Notes: generated by a model from the sequence alone, not told the origin. A DNA stretch of 64,000 nucleotides from Collimonas sp. OK412 (GCF_900112135.1 NZ_FOLC01000004.1:186001-250000), one strand, 5' to 3'; shown: positions 8,514-18,644, numbered from the stretch's first letter. Program-made: numbers and translations.

Positions 8514-10007
8514 TTGAAAACAACGCGCCAACCCCTCTACCAACGTTTTGCCGAGCAGATCAGGGCTTCGCTGCAGAATGGCGTGCTGCGTCCCGGCGAT
8601 CGCCTGAGTTCGGTGCGGCAGGCCAGCCAGCAACACGGCTTGAGCATCACGACCGTGGTGCGTGCCTACGAACTGCTGGAAAGCGGCGGCTTGATCGAAA
8701 GCCATCCGCAGTCGGGTTATTTTGTGCGCGCCCGGTTTGGCGCCGAATCGACGTCGACCTTGGCATCGGCCTTGGCGCATGATCCAGCGTTTCCTGTCGC
8801 CCATGTGTCACCGGCTGAACCTGACCGGTCGCAGCCGCTGCCGGTATCGGCCGAGGTAGATGTCAGCCGCCACGTATTGGCGACCCTCAAATCGATTCAC
8901 CAGAATGATGCCGTCCCGCTCGGTTCGCCGTACCCCGATCCGACCTTGTTTCCGGCCCGCCGCATCAGCCAGTACAACGGCGCCATCTTGCGCAGCGGCG
9001 GCCCGCTGGGTGTGCTGGACGATTTGCCGCCCGGCCATCCGGACCTGATCCGGCAGATCGTCAGGCGTCACCTGGAAACCGGCCTTAGCGTCGATCCCGG
9101 CGATGTGGTGATCACGGTGGGCGCCACCGAAGCTATCAACCTGTGTTTGCAGGCGGTGGCGAAAGCGGGCGATACGATCGCGGTAGAGTCGCCGACCTTT
9201 TACGCGATGCTGCATGCGATCGAACGGCTTGGCATGCGCGCCATCGAAATCCCAACCGATCCGCGCTTGGGAATGGATATCGCGGCGCTGAAGAAAGTCA
9301 TGCAGAGCCAGCCGGTTGCGGCTTGCATGGTGATGCCGAATTTCCAGAATCCGCTGGGTTTCGAAATGCCGGAAGAAAATAAACGGCAACTGGTTGAGCT
9401 GGGTTCACGCTACAACATGCCGATTATCGAAAATGGCGTCTGCAACGAGCTGTATTTCGGCACGGCGCATCCGAGCGTCCTGAAGGCTTACGACAAGCGC
9501 GGCATCGTGCTGTACTGCTCATCGTTTTCCAAGAGCCTGACTTCCGCTTACCGCATCGGCTGGACCTTGCCGGGACGTTATCGGGAGCAGGTGGAAAAGC
9601 TGAAATTCCTCAATACGCTCAGCACTTCGACTTTGCCGCAGCGGGCCATCGCTGCTTATCTGACGGCTGGCGGCTACGACCGTCATCTGCGCCGGGTGCG
9701 ACGCACCTTGCAACAACGCTGCGACATCATGAGCGCTTTCGTCGGGCGCTTTTTTCCTGCGGGTACACGCATCACGCGGCCAACAGGGGGGTATGTGCTG
9801 TGGATAGAATTGCCGGCGGCGATCGACTCCATGATCTTGTATCGGCAAGCGCTGGCGGAAGGCATCACGATTGCGCCGGGCCGCTTGTTTTCCACTTCAG
9901 ACGCCTACCGCAGCTTCATCCGCATGAACTACAGCTACAGCTGGACGCCGCAGATCGAACAGGCGATCCGGCGCCTGGGCGAGATGCTGGCCGCCATGCT
10001 GGAATGA
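8514..10007 (+). CDS. MocR-type regulator (GntR winged helix fused to a class I aminotransferase fold)
   Basis: PLP-dependent transcription factor, 497 residues. The N-terminal winged helix (about 1-75) includes GDRLSSVRQASQQHGLSITTVVRAYELLESGGLIE. The rest is a fold-type I aminotransferase domain: MPNFQNPLGFEMPEENK, then the PLP-lysine region YCSSFSKSLTSAYRIGW. The frame can begin only at the TTG at 8514, since in-frame sequence upstream hits a stop and a -10 box ends at 8481; N-terminal residues match the family from there. Family members (PdxR, GabR, TauR) activate nearby metabolic genes. It diverges from the MoaD/BNR pair, the most likely target, but that link is inference. Confidence 0.9.
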   Translation: MKTTRQPLYQRFAEQIRASLQNGVLRPGDRLSSVRQASQQHGLSITTVVRAYELLESGGLIESHPQSGYFVRARFGAESTSTLASALAHDPAFPVAHVSPAEPDRSQPLPVSAEVDVSRHVLATLKSIHQNDAVPLGSPYPDPTLFPARRISQYNGAILRSGGPLGVLDDLPPGHPDLIRQIVRRHLETGLSVDPGDVVITVGATEAINLCLQAVAKAGDTIAVESPTFYAMLHAIERLGMRAIEIPTDPRLGMDIAALKKVMQSQPVAACMVMPNFQNPLGFEMPEENKRQLVELGSRYNMPIIENGVCNELYFGTAHPSVLKAYDKRGIVLYCSSFSKSLTSAYRIGWTLPGRYREQVEKLKFLNTLSTSTLPQRAIAAYLTAGGYDRHLRRVRRTLQQRCDIMSAFVGRFFPAGTRITRPTGGYVLWIELPAAIDSMILYRQALAEGITIAPGRLFSTSDAYRSFIRMNYSYSWTPQIEQAIRRLGEMLAAMLE

Positions 10008-10008
10008 C

Positions 10009-10308
10009 TCAGGCGGTTGCCGCTTGGCTTTCATCCAGGGCGTCGAAAATCGCCATCCCGAACGGCGTCAGGGCAGCGCGGCCGGTGCCGTCTTCGTTGA
10101 GCGCGACGCTGACGATTTCCGCGTTTTCCAGCGCGCTGAGATGACGCCGCAAGGTGCTCATCCTTTGCGCCACCCGCTTGCTGAGTTTTGCCAGCGACAT
10201 GCCGGGGCCGGCGCCGATACCGTGGGCGCGTTCATCGCCGGCCTCGGCATGCAGCGCGGACAAGATCGCCAGCACCGCATCGTCAATCTGATCGTCCCGA
10301 TTCATCAT
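10009..10308 (-). CDS. Small winged-helix (ArsR/MarR-like) protein
   Basis: 99-residue protein with a predicted winged helix: a recognition region around MSLAKLSKRVAQRMSTLRRHLSALENAEIVSV and a wing-like RAALTPFGMAIFDAL. It begins four bases after the stop of the YdeP-like oxidoreductase gene and is therefore in the same transcript. It ends one base from the MocR stop. It may regulate the oxidoreductase gene or serve as an accessory; no effector site is recognisable. Confidence 0.72.
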   Translation of the reverse strand: MMNRDDQIDDAVLAILSALHAEAGDERAHGIGAGPGMSLAKLSKRVAQRMSTLRRHLSALENAEIVSVALNEDGTGRAALTPFGMAIFDALDESQAATA

Positions 10309-10312
10309 TGCA

Positions 10313-12718
10313 TCACGCTGCCATCTGCATGGAGCGGCGCATCAGCACCGGGATCGACTTCGAGGTCGGCGTCCGCGCTTTATCCGCAAAGCTGTTGAGC
10401 GGCACCAGCGGATTGGTTTCCGGATAGTAGCTGCTGATGCAGCCGCGCGGGATATCGTATTCCACCAGCAGGAAACGGTCGGCGCGGCGTTCGATGCCGT
10501 CGTCCCAGACGCCGACCAGGTCGACCCAGTCGCCCGGCGCGAAACCCAGCATCTGGATGTCGAGCAGGTTGGCGAACACTACGCGCCGCTGCCCGAACAC
10601 GCCGCGGTAGCGGTCGTCGAGCCCGTAGATGGTGGTGTTGTACTGGTCGTGCGAGCGGGTCGTCATCAGGGTCATCAGCTCGGGCCCGTATTTGCGGCGC
10701 GCCTGGTGGATCGGCGTGTCCTTGGGAATCGCATGGACGATGAACTGGGCGCGGCCGCTGGCGGTTTTCCAGACCCGTTCGCGCGAAGCGACGCCCAGGT
10801 GGAAACCGCCTGGCTGCTTGATGCGCGCGTTGTAATCCTTGAAGGCGTCGTACACTTTTTCGATGTCGTCGCGGATCAGGGAATAATCCTTGACGTAGTC
10901 CAGCCACTGTATGCGGCTGCTTTTGAGCGTGGCGTGCGCCAGGCGCGCCACGATGTCGATTTCGGACAGGCAGGTCTTGGCCACCGGCTGGTTGATGCCG
11001 TAGGAAATGTGCACCATGCTCATCGAATCTTCCACCGTCACGCCTTGTGCGCCGCTTGCCTGCATGTCGATTTCGGTACGGCCCATGGTCGGCAGGATCA
11101 AGGCTTCCTTGCCGTGGATCAGGTGGCTGCGGTTCAGCTTGGTGGTGATGTGCACGGTCAGCGCGCAAGACTGCAGCGCTTCCCAGGTGCGCGGGGTGTC
11201 GGGTGTCGCCATGGCGAAATTGCCGCCGAGGCCGATGAAGACCTTGACCTGGCCTTGCAGCATGGCTTCGATGGTGCCGACCACGTCGAGCCCGTGTTCG
11301 CGCGGCGGCTTGAAGCCGTACACTTTTTCGATGCGGTCGAGGAAAGCGGCGGTCGGCTTTTCGTCGATGCCGACGGTGCGGTCGCCCTGCACGTTGGAAT
11401 GGCCGCGCACCGGGCACAGGCCGGCGCCGGGACGGCCGATATTGCCGCGCAACAGCATCAGGTTGGACACCATCTGGATCGTCGCCACGCCATGCTTGTG
11501 CTGGGTCAGGCCCATGCCCCAGGTGGCGATCACGTTCTTGCCGCGCACGTACACCTGGGTCAGGCGTTCGATGTCATCCCTGCCGACGCCGGATTCGGTG
11601 ACGATGTCGTCCCAGCTTTCGGCGCGGATGTCGGCTGCGAATTCTTCAAAGTAAGCGGTGTGCTCGGCGATGAACTGGACGTCGATGATACGTTCGCCAT
11701 TGTCTTGCTGGGCTTGGTCGTCGAGTTCCAGCACGCGCTTGATCACGCCCTTGACCAGCGCCAGATCGCCGCACAGGGTAGGACGGATGAACATGTTGCT
11801 GATCGCGGTGCCGGCGCGCGACAGCATGTCGGACGGGTGTTGCGGGCTGGAGAAACGTTCCAGCCCGCGCTCGCGCAAGGGATTGATGGAGACGATGGTG
11901 GCGCCGCGCTTGGCGCATTCGCGCAGTTCGCCCATCATGCGCGGGTGGTTGGTGGCCGGATTCTGGCCGAAGATCAGGAAGGTGTCGGCCAGGTCGAAAT
12001 CGTCCAGCGTCACCGTGCCCTTGCCGACGCCTACGGTTTCGGGCAAGCCGACGCTGGTCGGCTCGTGGCACATGTTGGAGCAGTCGGGAAAATTGTTGGT
12101 GCCGTATTCGCGCACGAACAGCTGGTACAGGAACGCCGCTTCATTGCTGGTGCGGCCGGAGGTGTAGAACGACGCCTGGTTCGGATCGTCCAGCGCGTTC
12201 AGGTGATCGCTCATCAGGGTGAACGCGTCTTGCCAGGTGACAGGCCGGTATTTGTCGCTGGCGGCGTCATACGCCATCGGTTCGGTCAGGCGGCCGTGTT
12301 CTTCCAGTTCATAGTCCGATTGCTGCAGCAGGGCGCTGACGCTGTTCTGCGCAAAAAAATCCGCGGTAACCCGTTTGGAGGTGGCTTCCGCCGCCACCGC
12401 CTTGACGCCGTTTTCGCAAAACTCGAAGGTCGATGCGTGATCGCGGTCCGGCCAGGCGCAGCCGGGGCAATCGAAGCCGTCCGGCTGGTTTTGTTTCAGC
12501 AGGGTGCGTATCCCGCCGCCCGGCACTTTTTCCTTCAGCAAATGCAGGGCCACATATTTGAGGGCGCCCCAGCCGCCGGCGGGGTGGTTGTACTGCTCGA
12601 TTTTCTGGTCGCTCAATTTCATTCCTTGTGGCGCTGCCGGCCTGTAACGCGGGTCCGGTGCTTGCGCAAAACGCGCAGGGTCAGGTGGAGTGTAGCCAGG
12701 GCTTTGCTGCGGTAGCAC
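10313..12718 (-). CDS. FdhF/YdeP-family molybdopterin oxidoreductase
   Basis: Cytoplasmic Mo-bis(MGD) enzyme of the formate dehydrogenase alpha/YdeP clade, up to 801 residues. The N-terminal FDCPGCAWPD retains a CxxC pair plus a later Cys (FEFCENG) instead of a full ferredoxin-type four-Cys set. The molybdenum ligand is Cys217 in SNMCHEPTS, at the place of SeCys in E. coli FdhF. Further family motifs are NPATNHPRMM, TWGMGLTQHKHGV and GNIGRPGAGLCPVRGHSNVQGDRTVGI. E. coli YdeP is associated with acid resistance, but its reaction is unknown, so formate oxidation is not assured. The GTG at 12718 is the longest start; an ATG at 12622 is the alternative but its AGGA lies too close. Cotranscribed with the winged-helix gene. 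Confidence 0.88.
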   Translation of the reverse strand: MLPQQSPGYTPPDPARFAQAPDPRYRPAAPQGMKLSDQKIEQYNHPAGGWGALKYVALHLLKEKVPGGGIRTLLKQNQPDGFDCPGCAWPDRDHASTFEFCENGVKAVAAEATSKRVTADFFAQNSVSALLQQSDYELEEHGRLTEPMAYDAASDKYRPVTWQDAFTLMSDHLNALDDPNQASFYTSGRTSNEAAFLYQLFVREYGTNNFPDCSNMCHEPTSVGLPETVGVGKGTVTLDDFDLADTFLIFGQNPATNHPRMMGELRECAKRGATIVSINPLRERGLERFSSPQHPSDMLSRAGTAISNMFIRPTLCGDLALVKGVIKRVLELDDQAQQDNGERIIDVQFIAEHTAYFEEFAADIRAESWDDIVTESGVGRDDIERLTQVYVRGKNVIATWGMGLTQHKHGVATIQMVSNLMLLRGNIGRPGAGLCPVRGHSNVQGDRTVGIDEKPTAAFLDRIEKVYGFKPPREHGLDVVGTIEAMLQGQVKVFIGLGGNFAMATPDTPRTWEALQSCALTVHITTKLNRSHLIHGKEALILPTMGRTEIDMQASGAQGVTVEDSMSMVHISYGINQPVAKTCLSEIDIVARLAHATLKSSRIQWLDYVKDYSLIRDDIEKVYDAFKDYNARIKQPGGFHLGVASRERVWKTASGRAQFIVHAIPKDTPIHQARRKYGPELMTLMTTRSHDQYNTTIYGLDDRYRGVFGQRRVVFANLLDIQMLGFAPGDWVDLVGVWDDGIERRADRFLLVEYDIPRGCISSYYPETNPLVPLNSFADKARTPTSKSIPVLMRRSMQMAA

Positions 12719-12741
12719 ATACAGTGGACGCGGTAGATTTA

Positions 12742-12773
12742 GAGCACAGTTACATATTTCTGAATTACTGTGC
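12742..12773. promoter_or_regulatory. Perfect 8-base inverted repeat in the divergent spacer
   Basis: AGCACAGT and ACTGTGCT are separated by 16 bases in the spacer between the YdeP-like gene and the iorA-like gene. The position, 24 bases upstream of the GTG at 12718, suits an operator or a transcript-end hairpin read rightward (a TTTTA run follows). Which regulator would bind is not evident. Confidence 0.45.
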
Positions 12774-12956
12774 TTTTATTGTCAAAAAAGAAATTAATAC
12801 CGAGTGTTGGGTAGGGATATTGGTCGGCATTTGTGAACACTGCATACAGGAAATGTGTCTATTTCCAGCTTTTAATTAACTTAAAATTAATCGCGCTGCA
12901 TGTCTGGCCTGCAAAAATAACGATCTGATGCGTGTGCGATAAACAAGGGAAGCGTG

Positions 12957-13421
12957 ATGACTACACTCAATATCAATGGGACTGCGCATCAGGTCGATGC
13001 GTCCAATCAGAAACCGCTGTTATGGGTCTTGCGCGACGAACTTGCCATGACGGGCACCAAGTTCGGCTGCGGCGCTGCCTTGTGTGGCGCCTGCACCGTG
13101 CATGTGGACGGCTTGCCGGTGCGTTCTTGCGTGACGCCGGCGGCGGCTTTGGAAGGCAGGAAAATCACCACGATCGAGGCTATCGGCGACCACCCGCTCG
13201 GCAAGAAGGTACAGCAAGCCTGGGAAGAGCTGAATGTGCCGCAATGCGGTTACTGCCAGTCCGGACAGGTGATGGCAGCGGTTGCCTTGCTGACCAGCAC
13301 GCCGAAGCCAAGCGATACGGATATCGACCAGGCCATGTCGGGCAACATCTGCCGCTGCGGCATGTACCCGCGCATCCGCGCCGCCATACATAGCGTTGCA
13401 CAGGGCGGAGCGAAAAAATGA
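12957..13421 (+). CDS. iorA: [2Fe-2S] subunit of an isoquinoline 1-oxidoreductase-type molybdenum hydroxylase
   Basis: Small electron-transfer subunit of 154 residues with two [2Fe-2S] clusters. The plant-ferredoxin-type cluster has its cysteines in [16 protein letters not shown] and in RSC. The helical cluster has [10 protein letters not shown] and [10 protein letters not shown]. The ATG at 12957 follows AAGGGA by six bases; a GTG just before it is less likely. The stop overlaps the start of the large subunit (ATGA), a typical two-subunit arrangement. The substrate cannot be read from this subunit. Confidence 0.92.
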   Translation: MTTLNINGTAHQVDASNQKPLLWVLRDELAMTGTKFGCGAALCGACTVHVDGLPVRSCVTPAAALEGRKITTIEAIGDHPLGKKVQQAWEELNVPQCGYCQSGQVMAAVALLTSTPKPSDTDIDQAMSGNICRCGMYPRIRAAIHSVAQGGAKK

Positions 13422-15607
13422 GCATAGCCAATCCTCCCCAAATTTCGCGCCGCGGGTTTCTGCAGGTGAGCGCCCTGGTCGGCGGCGGCATGCTGGTCGG
13501 CTGGCACATGAGCAGCACCATGCGCGGCGCCATCGCCGCCACGCCGCAAGCCGGGGCAGTGCTGCAGCCTAACGCCTTTGTCCGCATCACGCCGGATAAC
13601 TGGATCACCGTAATCGTCGGCCACACCGAAATGGGGCAGGGTGTTTCTACCGCCTTGCCGATGCTGGTGGCGGAAGAGCTGGATGCCGACTGGGACAAGG
13701 TGCGCTGGGAACAATCGCCGACGGCGCCTGCGTATGCCCATCCCCTCATGCATACGCAACTTACGGGCGGCAGCATCACCACCATGGCGCAATACGAGCC
13801 GCAGCGCAAGGCGGGAGCGGCGGTGCGGGCGATATTGCTGGCGGCCGCAGCCAGGCGCTGGAATGTCGACAGCGCCAGCCTGCATGCGGAAAAGAGCCGG
13901 GTGATTCACGCCGCCAGCGGCCGCAGCGCCAGCTACGGCGAGCTGGCCTCGGAAGCGGCCGGGCTGGCGGCGCCCGACAAGGTGGTGCTGAAAGACCCCC
14001 GGGATTTCAAGATTATCGGCCGTCCCGTCAAGCGCCTGGACGGCAGGACCAAGTCGGACGGCAGCGCGAAATTCGGCATGGACGTGATGGTGCCCGGCAT
14101 GCTGACCGCCTTGATTGCGCGCCCGCCGATTTTCAAGGGCAAGGTGCGCAGCTTTGACGATAGCAAGGCGCGCCAGGTTGCCGGCGTGCTTGGCGTGTAC
14201 CAGGTGCCGGCGGGCATAGCGGTAGTCGCCAAGGATTTCTGGACGGCCAAGCTGGGGCGCGATGCGCTGGCGATCGAGTGGGATGCCGTGGTGGGCGAGC
14301 GGGTGTCGTCGGACATGCAAAGCATCGTCTACCGGCAGCTGATGGATGTGGCCGGCACGGTGGCGCGCAACGACGGCAATGTGACCGCGGCCCGAAAGAA
14401 TGCAAAACAGAGCTTCACGGCGGACTACCAGTTCCCCTACCTGACCCACGCCACCATGGAGCCGCTGCACGCCGTGTTCGATGTGCGCGCCGACGGCTGC
14501 GAAGTATGGCTGGGCACGCAATGGCCGGGCGGCGACCAGCAGGCGATTGCGGCGGTGCTCGGGATGAAGCCGGAGCAGGTCAAGCTGAACACCATGTTCA
14601 CCGGCGGCGGGTTCGGCCGCCGCTCCAGCCTGGGATTTGACGTAGTGGTCGATGCCGCGCACGTCGCCAAGGCGGTGGCGCAGGACCTGAAGAAGCCGGT
14701 GAAAGTGGTCTGGACCCGCGACCAGGACATCAAGGGCGGCTACTACCGTCCCGCGTCGTATTGCCGCCTGAGCGCAACCCTGGACGAACAGGGACAGGTC
14801 ACTTCATGGACCGACAGGATCGCGGTGCAGTCGATCGGCGGCGGCAGCATCATGGAGCCGTTTATCGTCAAGGACGGCATCGATTCCCTATCGACCGAGG
14901 GCGCGCAGGATATTCCCTATGCCATCCCGAATGTCATGGTCGACCTGCATACCACGCACTACCAGGTTCCGGTGCTGTGGATGCGTTCGGTGGGGCATTC
15001 GTTCAATGCCTATGCGGTGGAAACCTTCATCGACGAGCTGGCGCATGCGGCGGGCAAGGATGTTTACCAGTTCCGGCGCGCGCTGCTGAAAGACAAGCCG
15101 CGCCACCTGGGCGTGCTGGATGCCGTGGCAAAAGCTTGTTCCTGGCCGCAGCCGGCGGCAAACGGCGTGCACCGAGGCATCGTGGTGCACGATTCCTATG
15201 GCAGCTTTGTCGCCATGGCGGTCGAAGCCAGCGTCGACAAGAGTCGCAAGCTCACCGTGCACAAGGTGTTCTGCGCCATCGATTGCGGCGTGGTGGTGAA
15301 CGCCGACCTGGTGCGGGCGCAGATGGAGTCGAGCGTGGTGTTCGGCTTGTCGTCGGCACTGTTCGGCGAGATCACTTTGAAGAACGGCGTGGTCGAACAA
15401 AGCAATTTCGACGACTATCCGGTGCTGCGCATGTACCAGACGCCAAGGATCGAAGTGATCCTGGTGCCGAGCAGCGCGCATCCCGGCGGAGTGGGCGAGC
15501 CGGCGGTCGCTTGCGTCGCTCCGGCACTGGCGAACGCTATATTTTTTGCGACAGGCGAGCGTATACGTTCGCTGCCGCTGAAAAACCATCAGTTCCAGAT
15601 TGCATAG
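13418..15607 (+). CDS. iorB: Molybdopterin-binding large subunit, IorB/aldehyde oxidase type, Tat-exported
   Basis: Catalytic subunit of a xanthine dehydrogenase-family hydroxylase, 729 residues. A twin-arginine signal ([19 protein letters not shown]) indicates export as a folded complex to the periplasm with the small subunit. The active-site Glu is in [18 protein letters not shown] near the C-terminus. The molybdopterin-contact region [22 protein letters not shown] and [16 protein letters not shown] are conserved. IorB relatives oxidise N-heterocycles or aldehydes with water as oxygen donor; the natural substrate here is open. The cytochrome gene nine bases downstream is the likely electron acceptor. 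Confidence 0.9.
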   Translation: MSIANPPQISRRGFLQVSALVGGGMLVGWHMSSTMRGAIAATPQAGAVLQPNAFVRITPDNWITVIVGHTEMGQGVSTALPMLVAEELDADWDKVRWEQSPTAPAYAHPLMHTQLTGGSITTMAQYEPQRKAGAAVRAILLAAAARRWNVDSASLHAEKSRVIHAASGRSASYGELASEAAGLAAPDKVVLKDPRDFKIIGRPVKRLDGRTKSDGSAKFGMDVMVPGMLTALIARPPIFKGKVRSFDDSKARQVAGVLGVYQVPAGIAVVAKDFWTAKLGRDALAIEWDAVVGERVSSDMQSIVYRQLMDVAGTVARNDGNVTAARKNAKQSFTADYQFPYLTHATMEPLHAVFDVRADGCEVWLGTQWPGGDQQAIAAVLGMKPEQVKLNTMFTGGGFGRRSSLGFDVVVDAAHVAKAVAQDLKKPVKVVWTRDQDIKGGYYRPASYCRLSATLDEQGQVTSWTDRIAVQSIGGGSIMEPFIVKDGIDSLSTEGAQDIPYAIPNVMVDLHTTHYQVPVLWMRSVGHSFNAYAVETFIDELAHAAGKDVYQFRRALLKDKPRHLGVLDAVAKACSWPQPAANGVHRGIVVHDSYGSFVAMAVEASVDKSRKLTVHKVFCAIDCGVVVNADLVRAQMESSVVFGLSSALFGEITLKNGVVEQSNFDDYPVLRMYQTPRIEVILVPSSAHPGGVGEPAVACVAPALANAIFFATGERIRSLPLKNHQFQIA

Positions 15608-15616
15608 GGTGACGCG

Positions 15617-16195
15617 ATGAAATATCTCAATTTGCTTGGCGCACTGCCTGCCTTGCTGCTGAGCTGCGCCGCGGCGCTGGCCCAGCAAAGTCCTGCGCCG
15701 ACCGGGCAGCAATTGTTCGAGCCGATCGCCAGCGTGGTGATGGGGCCGCGCTGCCTGAACTGCCACCAGGTGCAGGCGCCGCACCAGAAAGACATCGGCA
15801 TCGAGCACGCGCAGATGGTGATGCGCGGCCCGCACGATAGCGGCGTCGCGACCCTGCAATGCGCTGCCTGCCACCAGGCCGGCAACAGCGCCGACGGCAA
15901 GGTGCCCGGCGCGCCGCACTGGAAGATGGCGCCGGTCAGCATGGCCTGGCAGTCGCTGAGCAAGGTGCTGATTTGCCAGTCGATGAAAGATCCGAGCAAG
16001 AACGGCAACCGCAAAACCATGGATGAAGTGATCGAGCACATGAAGACCGATCCTCTGGTCTTGTGGGCATGGAATCCCGGAGCAGGCCGTACCACGCCGG
16101 TGATGTCGCACGAAGAATTCGTGCAGAAACTGCAGGCCTGGGCGGCAGCCGGCGGACCTTGTCCCGGCGACCCGGTCAAACCGGCCGCTAAATAA
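15617..16195 (+). CDS. Periplasmic di-haem cytochrome c partner of the molybdenum hydroxylase
   Basis: 192-residue exported protein with a signal peptide ending near AAALAQQ. Two haem-binding motifs are visible, CLNCH and CAACH, about 47 residues apart. Additional Cys residues occur in VLICQSM and GGPCPGD. A conserved middle reads GAPHWKMAPVSMAW, with Met residues available as axial ligands. It lies nine bases after the large subunit in the same operon and most likely takes electrons from the hydroxylase to the respiratory chain. It differs from the multi-haem cytochromes fused to some alcohol dehydrogenases. Confidence 0.88.
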   Translation: MKYLNLLGALPALLLSCAAALAQQSPAPTGQQLFEPIASVVMGPRCLNCHQVQAPHQKDIGIEHAQMVMRGPHDSGVATLQCAACHQAGNSADGKVPGAPHWKMAPVSMAWQSLSKVLICQSMKDPSKNGNRKTMDEVIEHMKTDPLVLWAWNPGAGRTTPVMSHEEFVQKLQAWAAAGGPCPGDPVKPAAK

Positions 16196-16201
16196 GTGCT
16201 G

Positions 16202-17098
16202 TTATCGGTGCTGCAGCAGCAGGTTTTCTATCCAGTCTATGAATACCTGCACCCGGCGCGACAAATGGCGCCGGTGCGGGTATAGCGCATAGACCGGCAT
16301 GGCGCCGGCGCGCGCTTGCGGCATGACTTCCTGCAGTTCGCCTGCGCGAATATGGCCGCGCACGTCGTAGGCCGGTATCTGGATCAGGCCCAGGCCGGCG
16401 AGGCAGCAGGCGATATAGGTTTCGGCGTTGTTGACCGCCACGCGGCTGCGCATTTCCACGGTGTTGAGCACGCCGTCCTCGATATATTCCCAAGGCGCGT
16501 TGCGGCCGCTGGTGGGCGACAGGTAGCTGATCGCCCAGTGCCGCGCCAGTTCCGATGGCGTCGCCGGCATGCCATGCTGCCGCAGGTAGGCCGGGCTGGC
16601 GCAGTTCACCAGTTCAAACTGGCCCAGCGGACGCGCAACCAGGCTGCTGTCTTCCAGCTGGCCGACACGCACCACGCAATCGACGCCTTCCTGGATCAGG
16701 TTGATGGAGCGGTCGGTGCAGCGCAGTTCCAGCTCGATGTCGGGATACAGCTTGAAGAATTCCGGCAAGGCGGGAGCCACCACCAGCCTGGCGAGGCGGC
16801 TGGGGACATCCACCTTGAGCTTGCCGCTGGCTTGCGCCGGGGTTTGTTTGAACAGTCCCGATATCTCTTCAAAATCGGACAGCAGCTGGTGGCAGCGTTC
16901 AAGCAGGGCGCTGCCGTCCTGCGTCAGGTGAACCCGGCGCGTGGTGCGCTGTAGCAGGCGCGCGCCCAGGCTGGCCTCCAGCTGCTGGATCGCGGCGGAG
17001 ACGGTGGCGCGCGGCAGTCCCAGGCCGTCGGCGGCCTTGGTGAAGCTGCCGGTTTCGGCCACCCGCACGAACACTTGCATGGTTTCTACTCTGTCCAT
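16202..17098 (-). CDS. LysR-family transcriptional regulator
   Basis: 298 residues. The N-terminal winged helix-turn-helix is MDRVETMQVFVRVAETGSF...ATVSAAIQQLEASLGARLL, followed by the linker helix and a periplasmic-binding-protein-like effector domain (ELRCTDRSINLIQEGVDCVVRVG). It is convergent with the iorAB-cytochrome operon, with only six bases between stop codons, so it does not share a divergent promoter with it. It may act there or elsewhere; the sequence gives no operator evidence. Confidence 0.93.
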   Translation of the reverse strand: MDRVETMQVFVRVAETGSFTKAADGLGLPRATVSAAIQQLEASLGARLLQRTTRRVHLTQDGSALLERCHQLLSDFEEISGLFKQTPAQASGKLKVDVPSRLARLVVAPALPEFFKLYPDIELELRCTDRSINLIQEGVDCVVRVGQLEDSSLVARPLGQFELVNCASPAYLRQHGMPATPSELARHWAISYLSPTSGRNAPWEYIEDGVLNTVEMRSRVAVNNAETYIACCLAGLGLIQIPAYDVRGHIRAGELQEVMPQARAGAMPVYALYPHRRHLSRRVQVFIDWIENLLLQHR

Positions 17099-17217
17099 CG
17101 TCGCTCTTTGGTTTGCGGGTTCTGGATAGTCTAGTAAATTTGCAGCGGTTTGTATCGGATTTATTGAGCAATGGCCGCGGTTGTGACGTTTGTTAACAAA
17201 ATGCCGCCGCTAAAAAG

Positions 17218-17255
17218 AAAAAGCCCGGCGCCGTCTTGCGAGACGGACCGGGCTT
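17218..17255 (-). terminator. Rho-independent terminator of ychF
   Basis: On the minus strand the arms AAGCCCGGTCCGTCT and AGACGGCGCCGGGCTT enclose a CGCA loop and are followed by TTTCTTTTT. It starts about 20 bases past the ychF stop codon. Confidence 0.9.
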
Positions 17256-17273
17256 GTTTCTTGCGACGGAGAC

Positions 17274-18365
17274 TTAGACGTTAAACAGGAAATTCAAGAC
17301 ATCGCCATCCTTGACCACGTATTCCTTGCCTTCAGCACGCATCTTGCCGGCTTCCTTGGCGCCTTGTTCACCCTTGTGGCTGATGAAGTCATCGTAGGCG
17401 ATGGTCTGGGCGCGGATGAAGCCGCGTTCGAAGTCGGTGTGGATCACGCCTGCCGCTTGCGGGCCGGTGTCGCCGACATGGATGGTCCATGCGCGCACTT
17501 CCTTGACGCCGGCGGTGAAGTAGGTCTGCAGGCCGAGCAGCTTGAAGGCGGCGCGGATCAGGCGGTCCAGCCCTGGTTCTTCCATGCCCATGTCGGCCAG
17601 GAATTCGTGCTTGTCGGCTTCGTCGAGGTCGGCGATTTCCGATTCGATGGCGGCGCAGATGGCGACGATAGGGGCGTTCTGCGAAGCAGCGTAAGCAGTC
17701 AGCTGGTCCAGCAGGGGATTGTTGGTGAAGCCGTGGTCGGAAACGTTGGCGACATACATGGCCGGCTTGGCGGTGATCAGGCACAGCGGCTTGATCAGGG
17801 CCATTTCTTCAGCGTCGAGGCCGCAGGCGCGCACCGGCTTGGCCTGGTCCAGTTCCGGCATCAGGCGTTCCAGCAGGGCCACCAGCTTGGCGGCATCCTT
17901 GTCGCCTGAACGGGCTTTCTTGTTTTCGCGATGGATGGCTTTTTCCACCGTGCCCATGTCGGCCAGCGCCAGCTCGGTCTGGATCACGTCGATGTCGTCC
18001 AGCGGGTTGATCTTGCCGGCGACGTGGATCACGTTGTCGTCTTCAAAGCAGCGCACCACGTTGACGATAGCGTCGGTTTCGCGGATATGGGCGAGGAACT
18101 GGTTGCCCAGGCCTTCACCCTTGGAAGCGCCAGCCACCAGGCCGGCGATATCGACGAATTCCACGGTGGCAGGCAAGATGCGCTCCGGCTTGACGATCTC
18201 GGCCAGCGCCTTGAGGCGAGGATCAGGCACTTCAACCATGCCGACGTTCGGCTCGATGGTGCAGAACGGGTAGTTTTCGGCAGGAATGCCTGCCTTGGTC
18301 AGGGCATTGAAGAGGGTAGATTTGCCGACGTTAGGGAGGCCGACGATGCCGCATTTGAGACTCAT
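17274..18365 (-). CDS. ychF: Redox-regulated ribosome-associated ATPase YchF (OLA1 family)
   Basis: 363-residue Obg-related P-loop NTPase that prefers ATP and binds ribosomes; it affects the oxidative stress response in other bacteria. G1 is [19 protein letters not shown]3 is DIAGLV, and a C-terminal TGS domain ends in [13 protein letters not shown]. Length matches E. coli YchF exactly in class. In many proteobacteria it follows pth, as here with one membrane-protein gene in between. It has its own 3' terminator. Confidence 0.97.
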   Translation of the reverse strand: MSLKCGIVGLPNVGKSTLFNALTKAGIPAENYPFCTIEPNVGMVEVPDPRLKALAEIVKPERILPATVEFVDIAGLVAGASKGEGLGNQFLAHIRETDAIVNVVRCFEDDNVIHVAGKINPLDDIDVIQTELALADMGTVEKAIHRENKKARSGDKDAAKLVALLERLMPELDQAKPVRACGLDAEEMALIKPLCLITAKPAMYVANVSDHGFTNNPLLDQLTAYAASQNAPIVAICAAIESEIADLDEADKHEFLADMGMEEPGLDRLIRAAFKLLGLQTYFTAGVKEVRAWTIHVGDTGPQAAGVIHTDFERGFIRAQTIAYDDFISHKGEQGAKEAGKMRAEGKEYVVKDGDVLNFLFNV

Positions 18366-18644
18366 GGAAAAACTTTCTAAATCAATAATAGGTTAGCTGT
18401 GTTTTATATTCGTTTTACAAGCCAACTACGATCGAGTTAGGCTGAATTGAAGTTGCACAGTGAAAATTAAAACCGGGACAGGCCGAGCACGTTTTGCCGT
18501 TTTTTCCGTGCACTAATCCCAAATATGCCAATTGTAACTCTGTCGGGGGCGCTTATCCAAAGGCAGACGGTAAAAGGCCGCCGGACATTTGGGGGACATC
18601 GCTGGCCCGGAATCTCCCTTACGGCCTCGCTTGCGGTCCCGCCT

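Noticed and set aside
8423-8782. 119-codon plus-strand frame overlapping the MocR start
   Set aside because: It spans the -10 box and runs in a different frame from the conserved MocR winged helix; the ATG at 8480 is not in frame with MocR.
10649-12715. 688-codon plus-strand frame
   Set aside because: Antisense to the YdeP-like molybdoenzyme, which carries conserved motifs throughout.
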